A program made the translations under genes and the position numbers. Positions 16,160-23,579 of a stretch of 64,000 nt of DNA are shown here, one piece after another. The notes under the pieces were generated by a model. That model was not told the DNA's origin. It saw only the letters and a program-made list of their open reading frames with translations, and did no database searches. Numbering within the stretch: position 1 is the first letter of the stretch; every line of letters starts with the position of its first letter. This DNA is from JAXGZG01 sp050952065. GTDB taxonomy: Bacteria > Bacillota > Sulfobacillia > Fermentithermobacillales > Fermentithermobacillaceae. The stretch covers positions 62,001-126,000 of the forward strand of contig JBMNKF010000002.1 of assembly GCA_050952065.1 (NCBI GenBank), written 5' to 3'.

Positions 16160-16698
16160 GCCGGGCCCCGCCCATGAAGGAGAAATAGAACCATTAGGAT
16201 TGTCAAACCCAACAAACCTAAGCAAAAGGCTTTGAGGGACCTGTGCACTTTACAAAGAGCGACATAGTCTTCGTACGCGCCCAAGGCTTTCTCGAAATGA
16301 CCCATATCCAGATATGCCAGGACCAGATTAAAGCGAGGTTCTACCCTCCACGGACTTAAGTTGATAGCTTCCAAGTAGTAGTCTCGGGCATCGCCCGGAC
16401 ACTCTTTCAGAAGCATGAGATTTCCCTGATTATTCAAGACCTCAGGACTCCTCCGGTTAGAGGACAATATGCGTTGGAACGTCTTTCGGGCCTCATCCAA
16501 GAGACCTGCTTTTGCCAGACACACCCCTACTAGGTTCAGGTGATGAGGCTCTTGCCGAAGGCCCCAGTTTGTCGTCGATCGGACCAGACGCAGGGCTTCA
16601 TCTGCGCTCCCTTGCTTCGCCAGGGCCCTCACCTTGCGCGTCAATCCCCACATGCCCGATCGCACCTCCGCCCAATGCGCCCTGGATATTTCTAGCAT
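16156..16698 (-). CDS. TPR-repeat protein with C-terminal membrane anchor
   Basis: About 180 residues. Helical TPR-like units occur (ADEALRLVRSTTNWGLR, LLDEARKTFQRILSSNRR, NNQGNLMLLKECPGDARDYY, NLVLAYLDMGHFEKALGAY), followed by one hydrophobic segment near the C-terminus (KAFCLGLLGLTILMVLFLL) that would leave the repeats in the cytoplasm. The frame is open to 16887, but that part runs through the divergent ykuS-like gene, so I start at ATG 16698, 13 bases after GGAGG. It is coupled to the beta-propeller gene by an ATGA overlap. Confidence 0.65.
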   Translation of the reverse strand: MLEISRAHWAEVRSGMWGLTRKVRALAKQGSADEALRLVRSTTNWGLRQEPHHLNLVGVCLAKAGLLDEARKTFQRILSSNRRSPEVLNNQGNLMLLKECPGDARDYYLEAINLSPWRVEPRFNLVLAYLDMGHFEKALGAYEDYVALCKVHRSLKAFCLGLLGLTILMVLFLLHGRGPA

Positions 16699-16770
16699 GC
16701 CTTCGTTATGTCCTCCCTGTGCATACCCGCATTTCGGTCGAGAGACATTACTCCCGGAGGAGGTAGTTTC

Positions 16771-17025
16771 TTGACCAAAGTGGCAGTAGAGCAAGGGCTT
16801 CGGCCCTTCCAAAGTGCCCTCAGAAATGCCGGGTTCATAGTCGTTGAACTGCGAGATGCCGAGGAGTTGCCGAGTGTTAACCCTCACGCAGTTGTTGTAT
16901 CTGGAGCAGGTACGAGTCTCCCAGATATGTCTTTGGTAGGGGATACACCCATCATCAACGCGGTGGGGCGTACTCCGGAAGAAGTAGTGAACGAAGTGAG
17001 GCGGTCTCTAGGACCGAGAGAGTAG
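16771..17025 (+). CDS. YkuS-like UPF0180 family protein
   Basis: An 84-residue protein with the UPF0180 pattern: LTKVAVEQGLRPFQSALRNA, FIVVELRD, AVVVSGAGTSL, and TPIINAVGRTPEEVVNEV. The function is unknown. Start is TTG 16771, seven bases after GGAGG. It is one of the few plus-strand genes in the left arm, divergent from the TPR operon, and its 3' end overlaps the 3' end of yyaC by about 71 bases, so the two convergent transcripts share complementary tails. Confidence 0.75.
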   Translation: MTKVAVEQGLRPFQSALRNAGFIVVELRDAEELPSVNPHAVVVSGAGTSLPDMSLVGDTPIINAVGRTPEEVVNEVRRSLGPRE

Positions 17026-17593
17026 CGTCATCTGAACGCGCCCCGTTCTTTCGGTGCGATATCCTGCGAAGCAACGTGTCAGCCTTGAGGATGCCGCCGG
17101 CAATGGCCTGGGCCATCTTCAAAACTAGACTCAACCTGGTGTTCTGGAGGACTGTGTACTCCATGAATCCGCCTATGTTCACGACACCTGCAATGTGGAG
17201 ATCGCCCACCGGAGGAAGTTTTTTGCGAACTCCAAGCCCTGGCCTCAAGGCCCCTTGTCTTACAATGATAGTCCCGACCTCGCGGTCAGTGCCTAGACAA
17301 GCGTCCACTGCAACGGTTATGGTGCCGGGAACTGACGTGTCCGAGTGCAGCGAACGAAGGTTCTCTGCGTGGACGGGAGAATCCAAAGTGCCCAGCAAGC
17401 GCCCGGGAAATCTCGCGTTTAGAAGCAGAGTCCCTGTGAGAGGGCCAAGGGAGTCGCCTGTAGATCGATCTGTGCCCACACAGACAACAGTCAAAGGAGC
17501 ACTATTGCCTCGCTCTGCGGCACAATTGAGTATGGCTAAGGCAACTTGGAGAGACGCATCATACGATCCCACGGCAATGGTTGGATGGCGCAA
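16955..17593 (-). CDS. yyaC: YyaC family spore protease-like protein (DUF1256)
   Basis: A 212-residue protein with the YyaC/DUF1256 blocks VVCVGTDRSTGDSLGPLTGT, LDSPVHAENL, AVDACLGTDREVGTIIV and VGDLHIAGVVNIGGFMEY. YyaC is expressed during sporulation and is related to the germination protease GPR; its substrate is unknown. Start is a TTG at 17593 with a weak AGGGG nine bases upstream. The last 30 residues lie antisense to the ykuS-like gene. In Bacillus yyaC lies beside parB, and here it is also in the parB neighbourhood. Confidence 0.82.
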   Translation of the reverse strand: MRHPTIAVGSYDASLQVALAILNCAAERGNSAPLTVVCVGTDRSTGDSLGPLTGTLLLNARFPGRLLGTLDSPVHAENLRSLHSDTSVPGTITVAVDACLGTDREVGTIIVRQGALRPGLGVRKKLPPVGDLHIAGVVNIGGFMEYTVLQNTRLSLVLKMAQAIAGGILKADTLLRRISHRKNGARSDDATLSVLETASLRSLLLPEYAPPR

Positions 17594-17643
17594 GATGAAA
17601 ACCCCTGGTACAAAATATGCACAACCATGCGGTGGATGATTCG

Positions 17644-18048
17644 CTACTCAGATGGGTTCTCGATGTTGGCCATTCTCGAGGGCAAACCTCGCTTCTCGAC
17701 TTGGGCGACCTTAGTATTTCCGTGAAAGAACGCCCCTTCGGCCACCACGAGCATAATGGAAGATACATCCCCACAAACCCGTGCCGATGGCAAGAGCTCG
17801 AGTCTGCCGGAACACTGGATATTCCCTTTTACGCTCCCTGAAATAGTCACATCGTGAGCCTGTACGTCGGCGTTAACCGTAGCCCCATCGCCTATCGCCA
17901 CATCTCCTTGGCACTGGATGTCCCCTTCGACGATCCCCTCTATACGCAGGCTCCCCTTGGACTTGACAGAACCGGTGATGGTCATGCCTTTTCCAACAAG
18001 ACTCTCAAATGGGCCTCCCTTCTGCCCCGCGTGAGATCTTGAGAACAT
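17644..18048 (-). CDS. Bactofilin family cytoskeletal protein
   Basis: A 134-residue protein with the bactofilin (DUF583) beta-helix core: ITGSVKSKGSLRIEGIVEGD, VAIGDGATVNADVQA, DVTISGSVKGNIQ and RLELLPSARVCGDV. Bactofilins polymerise without nucleotides and often organise cell-wall enzymes. The frame is open further upstream but overlaps the M23 peptidase; ATG 18048 has a G-rich ribosome site (GGGGGGC) and 16 bases separate it from the M23 stop. The M23-bactofilin pairing is common and suggests local control of that hydrolase. Confidence 0.88.
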   Translation of the reverse strand: MFSRSHAGQKGGPFESLVGKGMTITGSVKSKGSLRIEGIVEGDIQCQGDVAIGDGATVNADVQAHDVTISGSVKGNIQCSGRLELLPSARVCGDVSSIMLVVAEGAFFHGNTKVAQVEKRGLPSRMANIENPSE

Positions 18049-18064
18049 AGAACGCCCCCCTATA

Positions 18065-19063
18065 CTAGGGTAGAAAATCGCGTGGGTCGACTTTTTGGCC
18101 TTCGACGTGGACTTCGTAGTGGAGATGGGGGCCCGTTGCCGTACCTGACTGTCCAACATCAGCAATGCGTTGACCTCGTTGGACCTCCTGCCCGCTGCTC
18201 ACACTAAGGCGAGAACAGTGGGCGTAAAGAGTCTCGAAGCCGAAACTGTGATTGATGATTATGCAGTAGCCATACCCGGATTTGTAGCCGCTAAAGGTGA
18301 CGACTCCATCTGCAGGGGCGACTATCCCCTGGCCATAGGAGGCGGCTATGTCCACCCCTTCGTGGGTATCACTACCACCTGTGATCGGGTGTCGGCGCGA
18401 ACCGAAATCTGAAGTGATAATCCCGGAAGTGGGCCATCTATTGGGCCTAGCCCTGGAAATAGCCACTAACCGAGAAGCCTTTTCCAATAGATCTGAAACG
18501 CCTGCATCTACCAAATCCAATCGTTTGTCCAGGTTTTGAGTGATATCGGCCACTGTTTCGAGAGCGCTTCCCAGATCTCTGGCCGCAGACAATCTTCCGT
18601 GTCTATCGCCATCCCGTGAGAGTAGTGTGACCCTACTTCTGTCTGTGGCGGAGGCAACGCCCGCATCTGGTGCGTAGGTTTGAGGAATCAGGCCCTCCTC
18701 GGTCAGCATGTCTCTTATCTGACTTTCGGTCACTTCTGCCTCCCTCAGGCGTGCCGAGAGGACTTCGCATTCTTCTTGGAGCGCTAGTATCTCTTGCCTC
18801 TGTGCTTCTGCCACATCTCGCATGTATCGCAGTTCGGCCAATTCCTGTCTGTCAATGTTGTATGACCACAAGAAAAAGCCCAGAGCGATAAATGCTAAGA
18901 CAGATAAGGATGCTATGGTCCTGACGACGAGATGGCTGAATCTCAGGGACCGACTTTGACCATGAGAAGGAACCCAAAACAACGTATAGGACCGTTCCAG
19001 AGGACGAAACCCTGGAATCTTCGAGAGATATTTAGACCGCTTTTTAGGCAGAGAATTGTCCAT
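18065..19063 (-). CDS. Membrane-anchored M23 metallopeptidase with coiled coil
   Basis: A 332-residue type II membrane protein: a basic N-terminus, a membrane segment near 45-67, a coiled coil at about 70-115 (ELRYMRDVAEAQRQEIL, LQEECEVLSARLREAEV), and a C-terminal M23 domain with HEGVDIAASYGQG and GPHLHYEVHVEG zinc motifs. The organisation resembles peptidases that act with bactofilins in cell shape. The bactofilin gene follows by 16 bases, so the two are very probably co-transcribed and functionally linked. Cleaved bond and lineage-specific role are unknown. Confidence 0.9.
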   Translation of the reverse strand: MDNSLPKKRSKYLSKIPGFRPLERSYTLFWVPSHGQSRSLRFSHLVVRTIASLSVLAFIALGFFLWSYNIDRQELAELRYMRDVAEAQRQEILALQEECEVLSARLREAEVTESQIRDMLTEEGLIPQTYAPDAGVASATDRSRVTLLSRDGDRHGRLSAARDLGSALETVADITQNLDKRLDLVDAGVSDLLEKASRLVAISRARPNRWPTSGIITSDFGSRRHPITGGSDTHEGVDIAASYGQGIVAPADGVVTFSGYKSGYGYCIIINHSFGFETLYAHCSRLSVSSGQEVQRGQRIADVGQSGTATGPHLHYEVHVEGQKVDPRDFLP

Positions 19064-19159
19064 TGAAACACCGCCAAGTGCGAAAACCTAACAAAATGTC
19101 AAAACTTGTCCTACATATCTTCTCTTACGCAGAGCCGGAACCCTTCAAGGCCGGAGAAA

Positions 19160-20281
19160 TTATCGGTATATTCTAGGGACTCTAGGGGAAATGCCTGTAA
19201 GCACCTCATGTGGAATGGTCAGACTCTTTTCTGCAATCTCGTCTGCGGTAATGGTCTCGTGGCCATCCGTACCTATGAGAGTGACCAACTCCCCTTGCTC
19301 CACCGGCAAATCTCCCACATCGAGCATGACCTGGTCCATGCACACTCGCCCCGCTATGGGAAACCTCTGTCCCCTGATCAGAGCCGATCCGCAGTTGGAC
19401 AACAGCCTTGGATACCCATCTGCGTAGCCTATGGGCAGCGTGGCAATAGTGGTTTCGGTCTTGGGAGCGTAAGTCTGATTATATCCTATCGGTGTGCCTG
19501 CCCCGACTCTCTTAACATGGGATACTCTTGAATACAGGGATAGCACCGGTCGAAGAGTACCCGTCGACTCAAGACCTTTAGCCGGGTAAGACCCATAAAG
19601 CATGATTCCCGGTCTCACCAAATCCATGTGGGACTGAGGAAACAAGTATGTAGCGGCGGAGTTGGCCGCATGATAGTACCGCGGTCGGATACCAGAAGAC
19701 TCTATCGTGGCCTTGACTCTGGTGAATCTTTCAATCTGAAGCGTTGTGGAACGGCGGTCTGTATCAGCGGATGAAAGATGGGTAAACACGCCTTCTACAA
19801 ATACATCTCCAAGGTCTCTCAAGAGCCTTAAGGCTTGATTCAGAGAATTGTCAGGGTTAAGCCCTATCCTCCCCATGCCAGTGTCAATCTTCAGATGAAC
19901 AACAACCCTGGTTCTCAATCTAGCGGCGGCCGCCTGGACTACTCGGATATCTTCTGGGCTGGCCACTGTGAGCGTTACTCCCCGAGCGCCGAGTTCTAGA
20001 GCAGCTTCCAAGGTGGAGGGGCCAAGTAGGAGGATTGGGGTTGTAATCCCAGCTTCCCTCAGCTCAAGGGCTTCTAGGGGAGTCGCCACGGCAAGACCCA
20101 CCACTCTGGGATTTGAGAGCGCGGCCTTTGCCGCCTCAATCGCCCCAATACCGTAGGCATTGGCCTTGACCACTGCCAATATGCCTGTGGGAGGAGGAAC
20201 CAGGTTGGCGGCAGTCTCCAAGTTGTCCTTGAGCGCGCCCAGATCAACTTCTGCCCATGTCTGCCTTAGTACGTGCCCCAT
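19160..20281 (-). CDS. alr: Alanine racemase
   Basis: A 373-residue PLP enzyme that makes D-alanine for peptidoglycan. The N-terminal TIM barrel contains the PLP-lysine motif AVVKANAYGIGA near residue 38, and the C-terminal beta domain has the GYNQTYAPKTETTIATLPIG region with the catalytic tyrosine and AGRVCMDQVMLDVGD. The ATG at 20281 follows a GGCGGGGGGC ribosome site; the longer upstream frame lacks a good site. It lies downstream of the parS palindrome and parB on the same strand. Confidence 0.95.
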   Translation of the reverse strand: MGHVLRQTWAEVDLGALKDNLETAANLVPPPTGILAVVKANAYGIGAIEAAKAALSNPRVVGLAVATPLEALELREAGITTPILLLGPSTLEAALELGARGVTLTVASPEDIRVVQAAAARLRTRVVVHLKIDTGMGRIGLNPDNSLNQALRLLRDLGDVFVEGVFTHLSSADTDRRSTTLQIERFTRVKATIESSGIRPRYYHAANSAATYLFPQSHMDLVRPGIMLYGSYPAKGLESTGTLRPVLSLYSRVSHVKRVGAGTPIGYNQTYAPKTETTIATLPIGYADGYPRLLSNCGSALIRGQRFPIAGRVCMDQVMLDVGDLPVEQGELVTLIGTDGHETITADEIAEKSLTIPHEVLTGISPRVPRIYR

Positions 20282-20306
20282 GGATGCCCCCCGCCTTGTC
20301 TTCACA

Positions 20307-20336
20307 ACAGCATTGTTTCACGTGAAACAATGCTGT
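20307..20336. promoter_or_regulatory. parS: parS centromere site within a 30-bp palindrome
   Basis: TGTTTCACGTGAAACA (20314-20329) is the perfect 16-bp bacterial parS consensus. The symmetry extends seven bases each way (ACAGCAT...ATGCTGT), giving a perfect 30-bp inverted repeat. It lies three bases after parB stops and just upstream of alr. ParB loads here as a CTP-dependent clamp, and the hairpin could also help terminate parB transcription, though no T-run follows. Confidence 0.95.
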
Positions 20337-20339
20337 AGA

Positions 20340-21194
20340 TCAGAAGGTTTCGGACTGTGGTCCTCTCTGGATAATCTCAACAAGGCGCTCAAGATCTTCC
20401 TCGCCATAGAAAGAGATCTCTATCGTGCCCTTTGAGCCTTGCGATCTAACGATAACGGGGCTGCCCAATGCCGCCGTAAGTATCTCTTCCGCATCTTTTC
20501 GTCGGGCCCCAACGGGGCGCTGCCTGCGCGGGGTTGCACGCCTGCCTTCATTGGCGACAGCCTCCTCAGTCCTTCTCACCGAAAGGCCGCGACTTACAAT
20601 CGTCCTTGCCATCTTGATCTGAGCCTCTCGCTCAAGCCCCAACAAGGCACGCCCGTGGCCTCCAGAGATCTTGCCTTCAGACACTAGAGCTTTCACTTCT
20701 GGCTCAAGGTTCAAGAGGCGCAGGGTGTTGGCCACGTCCGAACGGCTCTTGCCAACCCGCTTTGCCACTTGTTCCTGAGTCAAGCCGAACTCCTCCACAA
20801 GACGTTGAAAGGCGCCAGCCTGTTCTATGGGCCCCAGATCCTCGCGCTGCAGGTTCTCTACTAAGGACACTTCCATGGCCTCTCTATCGTCCATTTCCCT
20901 GACAACCACAGGCACTTCTCTGAGTCCCGCTCGAATAGCGGCACGCAAACGCCGTTCCCCGGCCACCAATTGATAACCACTGCCTACTCGCCTAACGATG
21001 AGCGGTTGGATGACACCATGCTCTTTAAGGGAAGCGGCAAGCTCGTCGATCTTGACCTCGTCAAAAGTCTGCCTGGGCTGGTTAGGATCGGCCGTGATGG
21101 CGTTGGGGTTCACCCGAATCACATCGTCTCCGGGCGGTTCGTTCATGCTCGGTATCAGCGCATCTATTCCTCTACCTAGACTTTTCCTCGTCAC
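20340..21194 (-). CDS. parB: Chromosome-partitioning protein ParB (Spo0J)
   Basis: A 284-residue ParB. The N-terminal CTPase domain includes ITADPNQPRQTFDEVK, EHGVIQPLIVRR and YQLVAGERRLRAAIRAG with the intact GERR motif. The central DNA-binding domain has LTQEQVAKRVGKSRSDVANT as the helix-turn-helix for parS. The C-terminal dimerisation domain is short. The parS site sits immediately downstream. parA precedes it, the ends overlapping by 23 bases, so they form a coupled operon. This is the functional ParB, in contrast to the paralog at 21964. Confidence 0.96.
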   Translation of the reverse strand: MTRKSLGRGIDALIPSMNEPPGDDVIRVNPNAITADPNQPRQTFDEVKIDELAASLKEHGVIQPLIVRRVGSGYQLVAGERRLRAAIRAGLREVPVVVREMDDREAMEVSLVENLQREDLGPIEQAGAFQRLVEEFGLTQEQVAKRVGKSRSDVANTLRLLNLEPEVKALVSEGKISGGHGRALLGLEREAQIKMARTIVSRGLSVRRTEEAVANEGRRATPRRQRPVGARRKDAEEILTAALGSPVIVRSQGSKGTIEISFYGEEDLERLVEIIQRGPQSETF

Positions 21195-21948
21195 GCTGCA
21201 GGACCTCCTCAGCCAAATCCTGATACACCTCAGCGCCTCTAGACCTCGGATCGTACACTGTAATCGGCTTTCCGTGAGATGGCGCTTCAGACAACCTCAC
21301 GTTTCGCGGGACGACGCTCTTATACACCTTGTCTCGGAAATACCTCTTAACATCGTCCGCGACCTGCATGGAAAGGTTTGTCCTACCGTCGAACATGGTC
21401 AAGAGCACTCCTTCAAGCTCCAAGGTTGAATTCAATCTGCCCCTAACCAACTTGATAACGTTGAGTAGCTGACTGAGCCCTTCCAACGCGTAGTACTCAC
21501 ACTGTATTGGGATGAGAACGGAGTCGGCTGCGGTAAGAGCGTTGACCGTGAGAAGGCCCAAAGACGGAGGACAGTCGATGAAGGTGTAATCGTAGTTGTC
21601 TCGGAGCCTGGCCACGATCTTCTTGAGGCGCGATTCACGCTCAGGCATGCTCACTAGTTCAATGTCTGCCCCGGCCAGATCCAAAGAAGAGGGCAGTACC
21701 CAAAGCCCCCTGAACGGTGTCGCTCTCAGGGCCTTAATCGGGTCAACAGCCCTAATCAGACAATCGTAGAGATACGGTCCGTGACCACGCCTATCGATGC
21801 CCACCCCACTTGTGGCATTGCCCTGGGGATCCAGGTCTACAAGCAACACAGAACGTCCCAGGTCACCCAAGCACGCAGCCAAGTTGATCGCAGTGGTGGT
21901 CTTGCCAACGCCGCCTTTTTGGTTTGCAACAGCGATAACCTTTGACAT
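21172..21948 (-). CDS. parA: Chromosome-partitioning ATPase ParA (Soj)
   Basis: A 258-residue Walker-type ATPase with the deviant P-loop KGGVGKTTTAINLAA near residue 11, DLDPQGNAT, and DYTFIDCPPSLGLLTVNAL. The length and absence of an N-terminal HTH mark it as a chromosomal Soj-type ParA. It partners ParB on the nucleoid for origin segregation. It is between the Noc-like gene and parB, a common order in Firmicutes. Confidence 0.97.
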   Translation of the reverse strand: MSKVIAVANQKGGVGKTTTAINLAACLGDLGRSVLLVDLDPQGNATSGVGIDRRGHGPYLYDCLIRAVDPIKALRATPFRGLWVLPSSLDLAGADIELVSMPERESRLKKIVARLRDNYDYTFIDCPPSLGLLTVNALTAADSVLIPIQCEYYALEGLSQLLNVIKLVRGRLNSTLELEGVLLTMFDGRTNLSMQVADDVKRYFRDKVYKSVVPRNVRLSEAPSHGKPITVYDPRSRGAEVYQDLAEEVLQRDEEKSR

Positions 21949-21963
21949 GTCCTCACAGCCGGT

Positions 21964-22761
21964 CTAGATATCGGAGATGATCACTTTAACCCGAAATTCC
22001 CAGGTATTCTGGCTGTTGTCTTCTTCGCACGAGGCCTTCAGTCCTGCTTTCTGCATATCCCTAACCACACTGCGCAAAGCATTTTGATAGATGCGCGGGT
22101 CTTTGACAACGCCCAGTTTGGACCTCTTCCCCACCGGCCGGCCTCCCCCTGATAAGACACTGCACATTGACTCGACCTCATTGGCCGACAATCTCGACTT
22201 AAGGCACCTCTTGAATACGCTCATCTGCTTCTCTTTATCCGCTACCTTGAGAAGTGCCCTGGCGTGCCGCTCACCTATATCTCCCCGTCTGAGGCCTTCC
22301 AATACTTCATCCGGAAGGTTCAACAACCGCAATTTGTTTGCTATAGTGGACTGCACTTTACCACACCTTACGGCGATCTCTTGTTGCGTCAAACCGTGCT
22401 CCCGGCTCAGTTCACGAATAATCTCCGCTTCTTCAACGGCATTTAGGTCCCGCCTGTTGCCCGCTTCATGAAGTCGCAGAAGGAGTGCGTACACATCGTC
22501 AAGCTCGGCCACGGAAACAGTGATGGTGGCTTGTCCCTGTTTCTTAGCGGCCATAAACTCCGCGTCCCCCGCTATAAGCTCGTAAGTGCCACTCAGGGGC
22601 CTGACAATAATGGGCGCCCGCGTGCCTCTAGCCAGGTCTTTAAGAAGCTTTCTACCGATGTAGGCGGTTCCGCCCGGAACACAGGCTCCCGGTCTCATGC
22701 CGATCAGCTCGACGGGTATAACGCATGTGGTGAACTTGTCCAACAATACGCCTGTGGACAC
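21964..22761 (-). CDS. ParB-like nucleoid-occlusion (Noc) type protein with altered CTP motif
   Basis: A 265-residue ParB superfamily protein. The HTH LTQQEIAVRCGKVQSTIANK, followed by RLLNLPDEVLEGLRRGDIG, is clear, and the position beside rsmG-mnmG matches noc in Bacillus. The N-terminal domain has IIVRPLSGTYELIAGDAEF where ParB/Noc proteins have GERR, so the arginines used for CTP binding are missing. A short insertion precedes it (IGMRPGACVPGGTAYIGRK). Start is GTG 22761 behind GGGGGTG. Noc-like by location; whether it binds DNA and membrane like Noc is not shown. Confidence 0.7.
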   Translation of the reverse strand: MSTGVLLDKFTTCVIPVELIGMRPGACVPGGTAYIGRKLLKDLARGTRAPIIVRPLSGTYELIAGDAEFMAAKKQGQATITVSVAELDDVYALLLRLHEAGNRRDLNAVEEAEIIRELSREHGLTQQEIAVRCGKVQSTIANKLRLLNLPDEVLEGLRRGDIGERHARALLKVADKEKQMSVFKRCLKSRLSANEVESMCSVLSGGGRPVGKRSKLGVVKDPRIYQNALRSVVRDMQKAGLKASCEEDNSQNTWEFRVKVIISDI

Positions 22762-22829
22762 TCTCTCACCCCCCGCCAAGACCTTCTCGTTTCAGGAAGA
22801 ATATTCCTCTTGTCCGAGGAATTTCCCTG

Positions 22830-23579
22830 TCAGAACAGAGGCTTCTTGCGGATGCTCGAGATCCGCCTGGGAAACCCTGCCTCCGCTCTCTTTACCTTTC
22901 GATATACCACAAGCATCCGCCTGCCCAAACCAGACGGAAGCCAATACCTCTGTATGTCACACAATGAAATACCCAGCTCTTTCACAGAAGGCGCCTTGAG
23001 TACCAGATCCTCCTGCTCTGGCCCCAACCACAAAACCACAGCGCCACCTATCTTAACAAAAGGAGATGCCAATTCGAGGGCCACAGAAGGCTTTGCCATG
23101 GCGCGAGAAACCAGAACATCGGAAATCTCCGAGAACTCTGGCTCATTCCCGACGTCTTCCGCTCTCGCCTGAATTACACGAACCCCAGACAGAGCCTGTT
23201 GAGAGACAAATCCCCGCATGAAGTCACAGGAGCCTTCCCTGGAGTCTAGAAGCGCCACCTCACAATCAGGAACACCGAACCGCAAGGCAAGCCCCGGCCA
23301 ACCATTACCACTCCCGAGATCGAGAGCCATTTTACACTGCAAGATCCCATCTACCTTCTCATAGGAAAAAGAGTCCGCAAGAAGCTTGGCCGCTATTAGT
23401 TCGGGCTCTACAAAACCCACTACGCGACGGCCAGTCCAACTATAGTAGAACTCAAGCCAATCTTTGACACCCTCTAGGGCTGCCTTGCTGACAGTCAGTC
23501 TCATGGCATTGACGGAACCCACAAAGGCCAGCATTCCCCGGGATACAAGGACTTCTTGCTCTAACTCAGAGCGTCTCAC
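22830..23579 (-). CDS. rsmG: 16S rRNA (guanine-N7) methyltransferase RsmG
   Basis: A 249-residue SAM-dependent methyltransferase that modifies G527 of 16S rRNA. The SAM site motif I is ALDLGSGNGWPGLALRF near residue 85, preceded by SAKLLADSFSY-type family signal, and followed by VALLDSREG and VLVSRAMAKP. Start is GTG 23579, seven bases after GGAGG, which overlaps the end of mnmG by 14 bases; the longer upstream frame lies inside mnmG. Gene order mnmE-mnmG-rsmG is standard. Confidence 0.93.
   Translation of the reverse strand: MRRSELEQEVLVSRGMLAFVGSVNAMRLTVSKAALEGVKDWLEFYYSWTGRRVVGFVEPELIAAKLLADSFSYEKVDGILQCKMALDLGSGNGWPGLALRFGVPDCEVALLDSREGSCDFMRGFVSQQALSGVRVIQARAEDVGNEPEFSEISDVLVSRAMAKPSVALELASPFVKIGGAVVLWLGPEQEDLVLKAPSVKELGISLCDIQRYWLPSGLGRRMLVVYRKVKRAEAGFPRRISSIRKKPLF

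Noticed and set aside
16699..16887. N-terminal 63 residues of the longer TPR frame
   Set aside because: It overlaps the convincing ykuS-like gene on the other strand and lacks repeats or a ribosome site, so the shorter TPR start was used.
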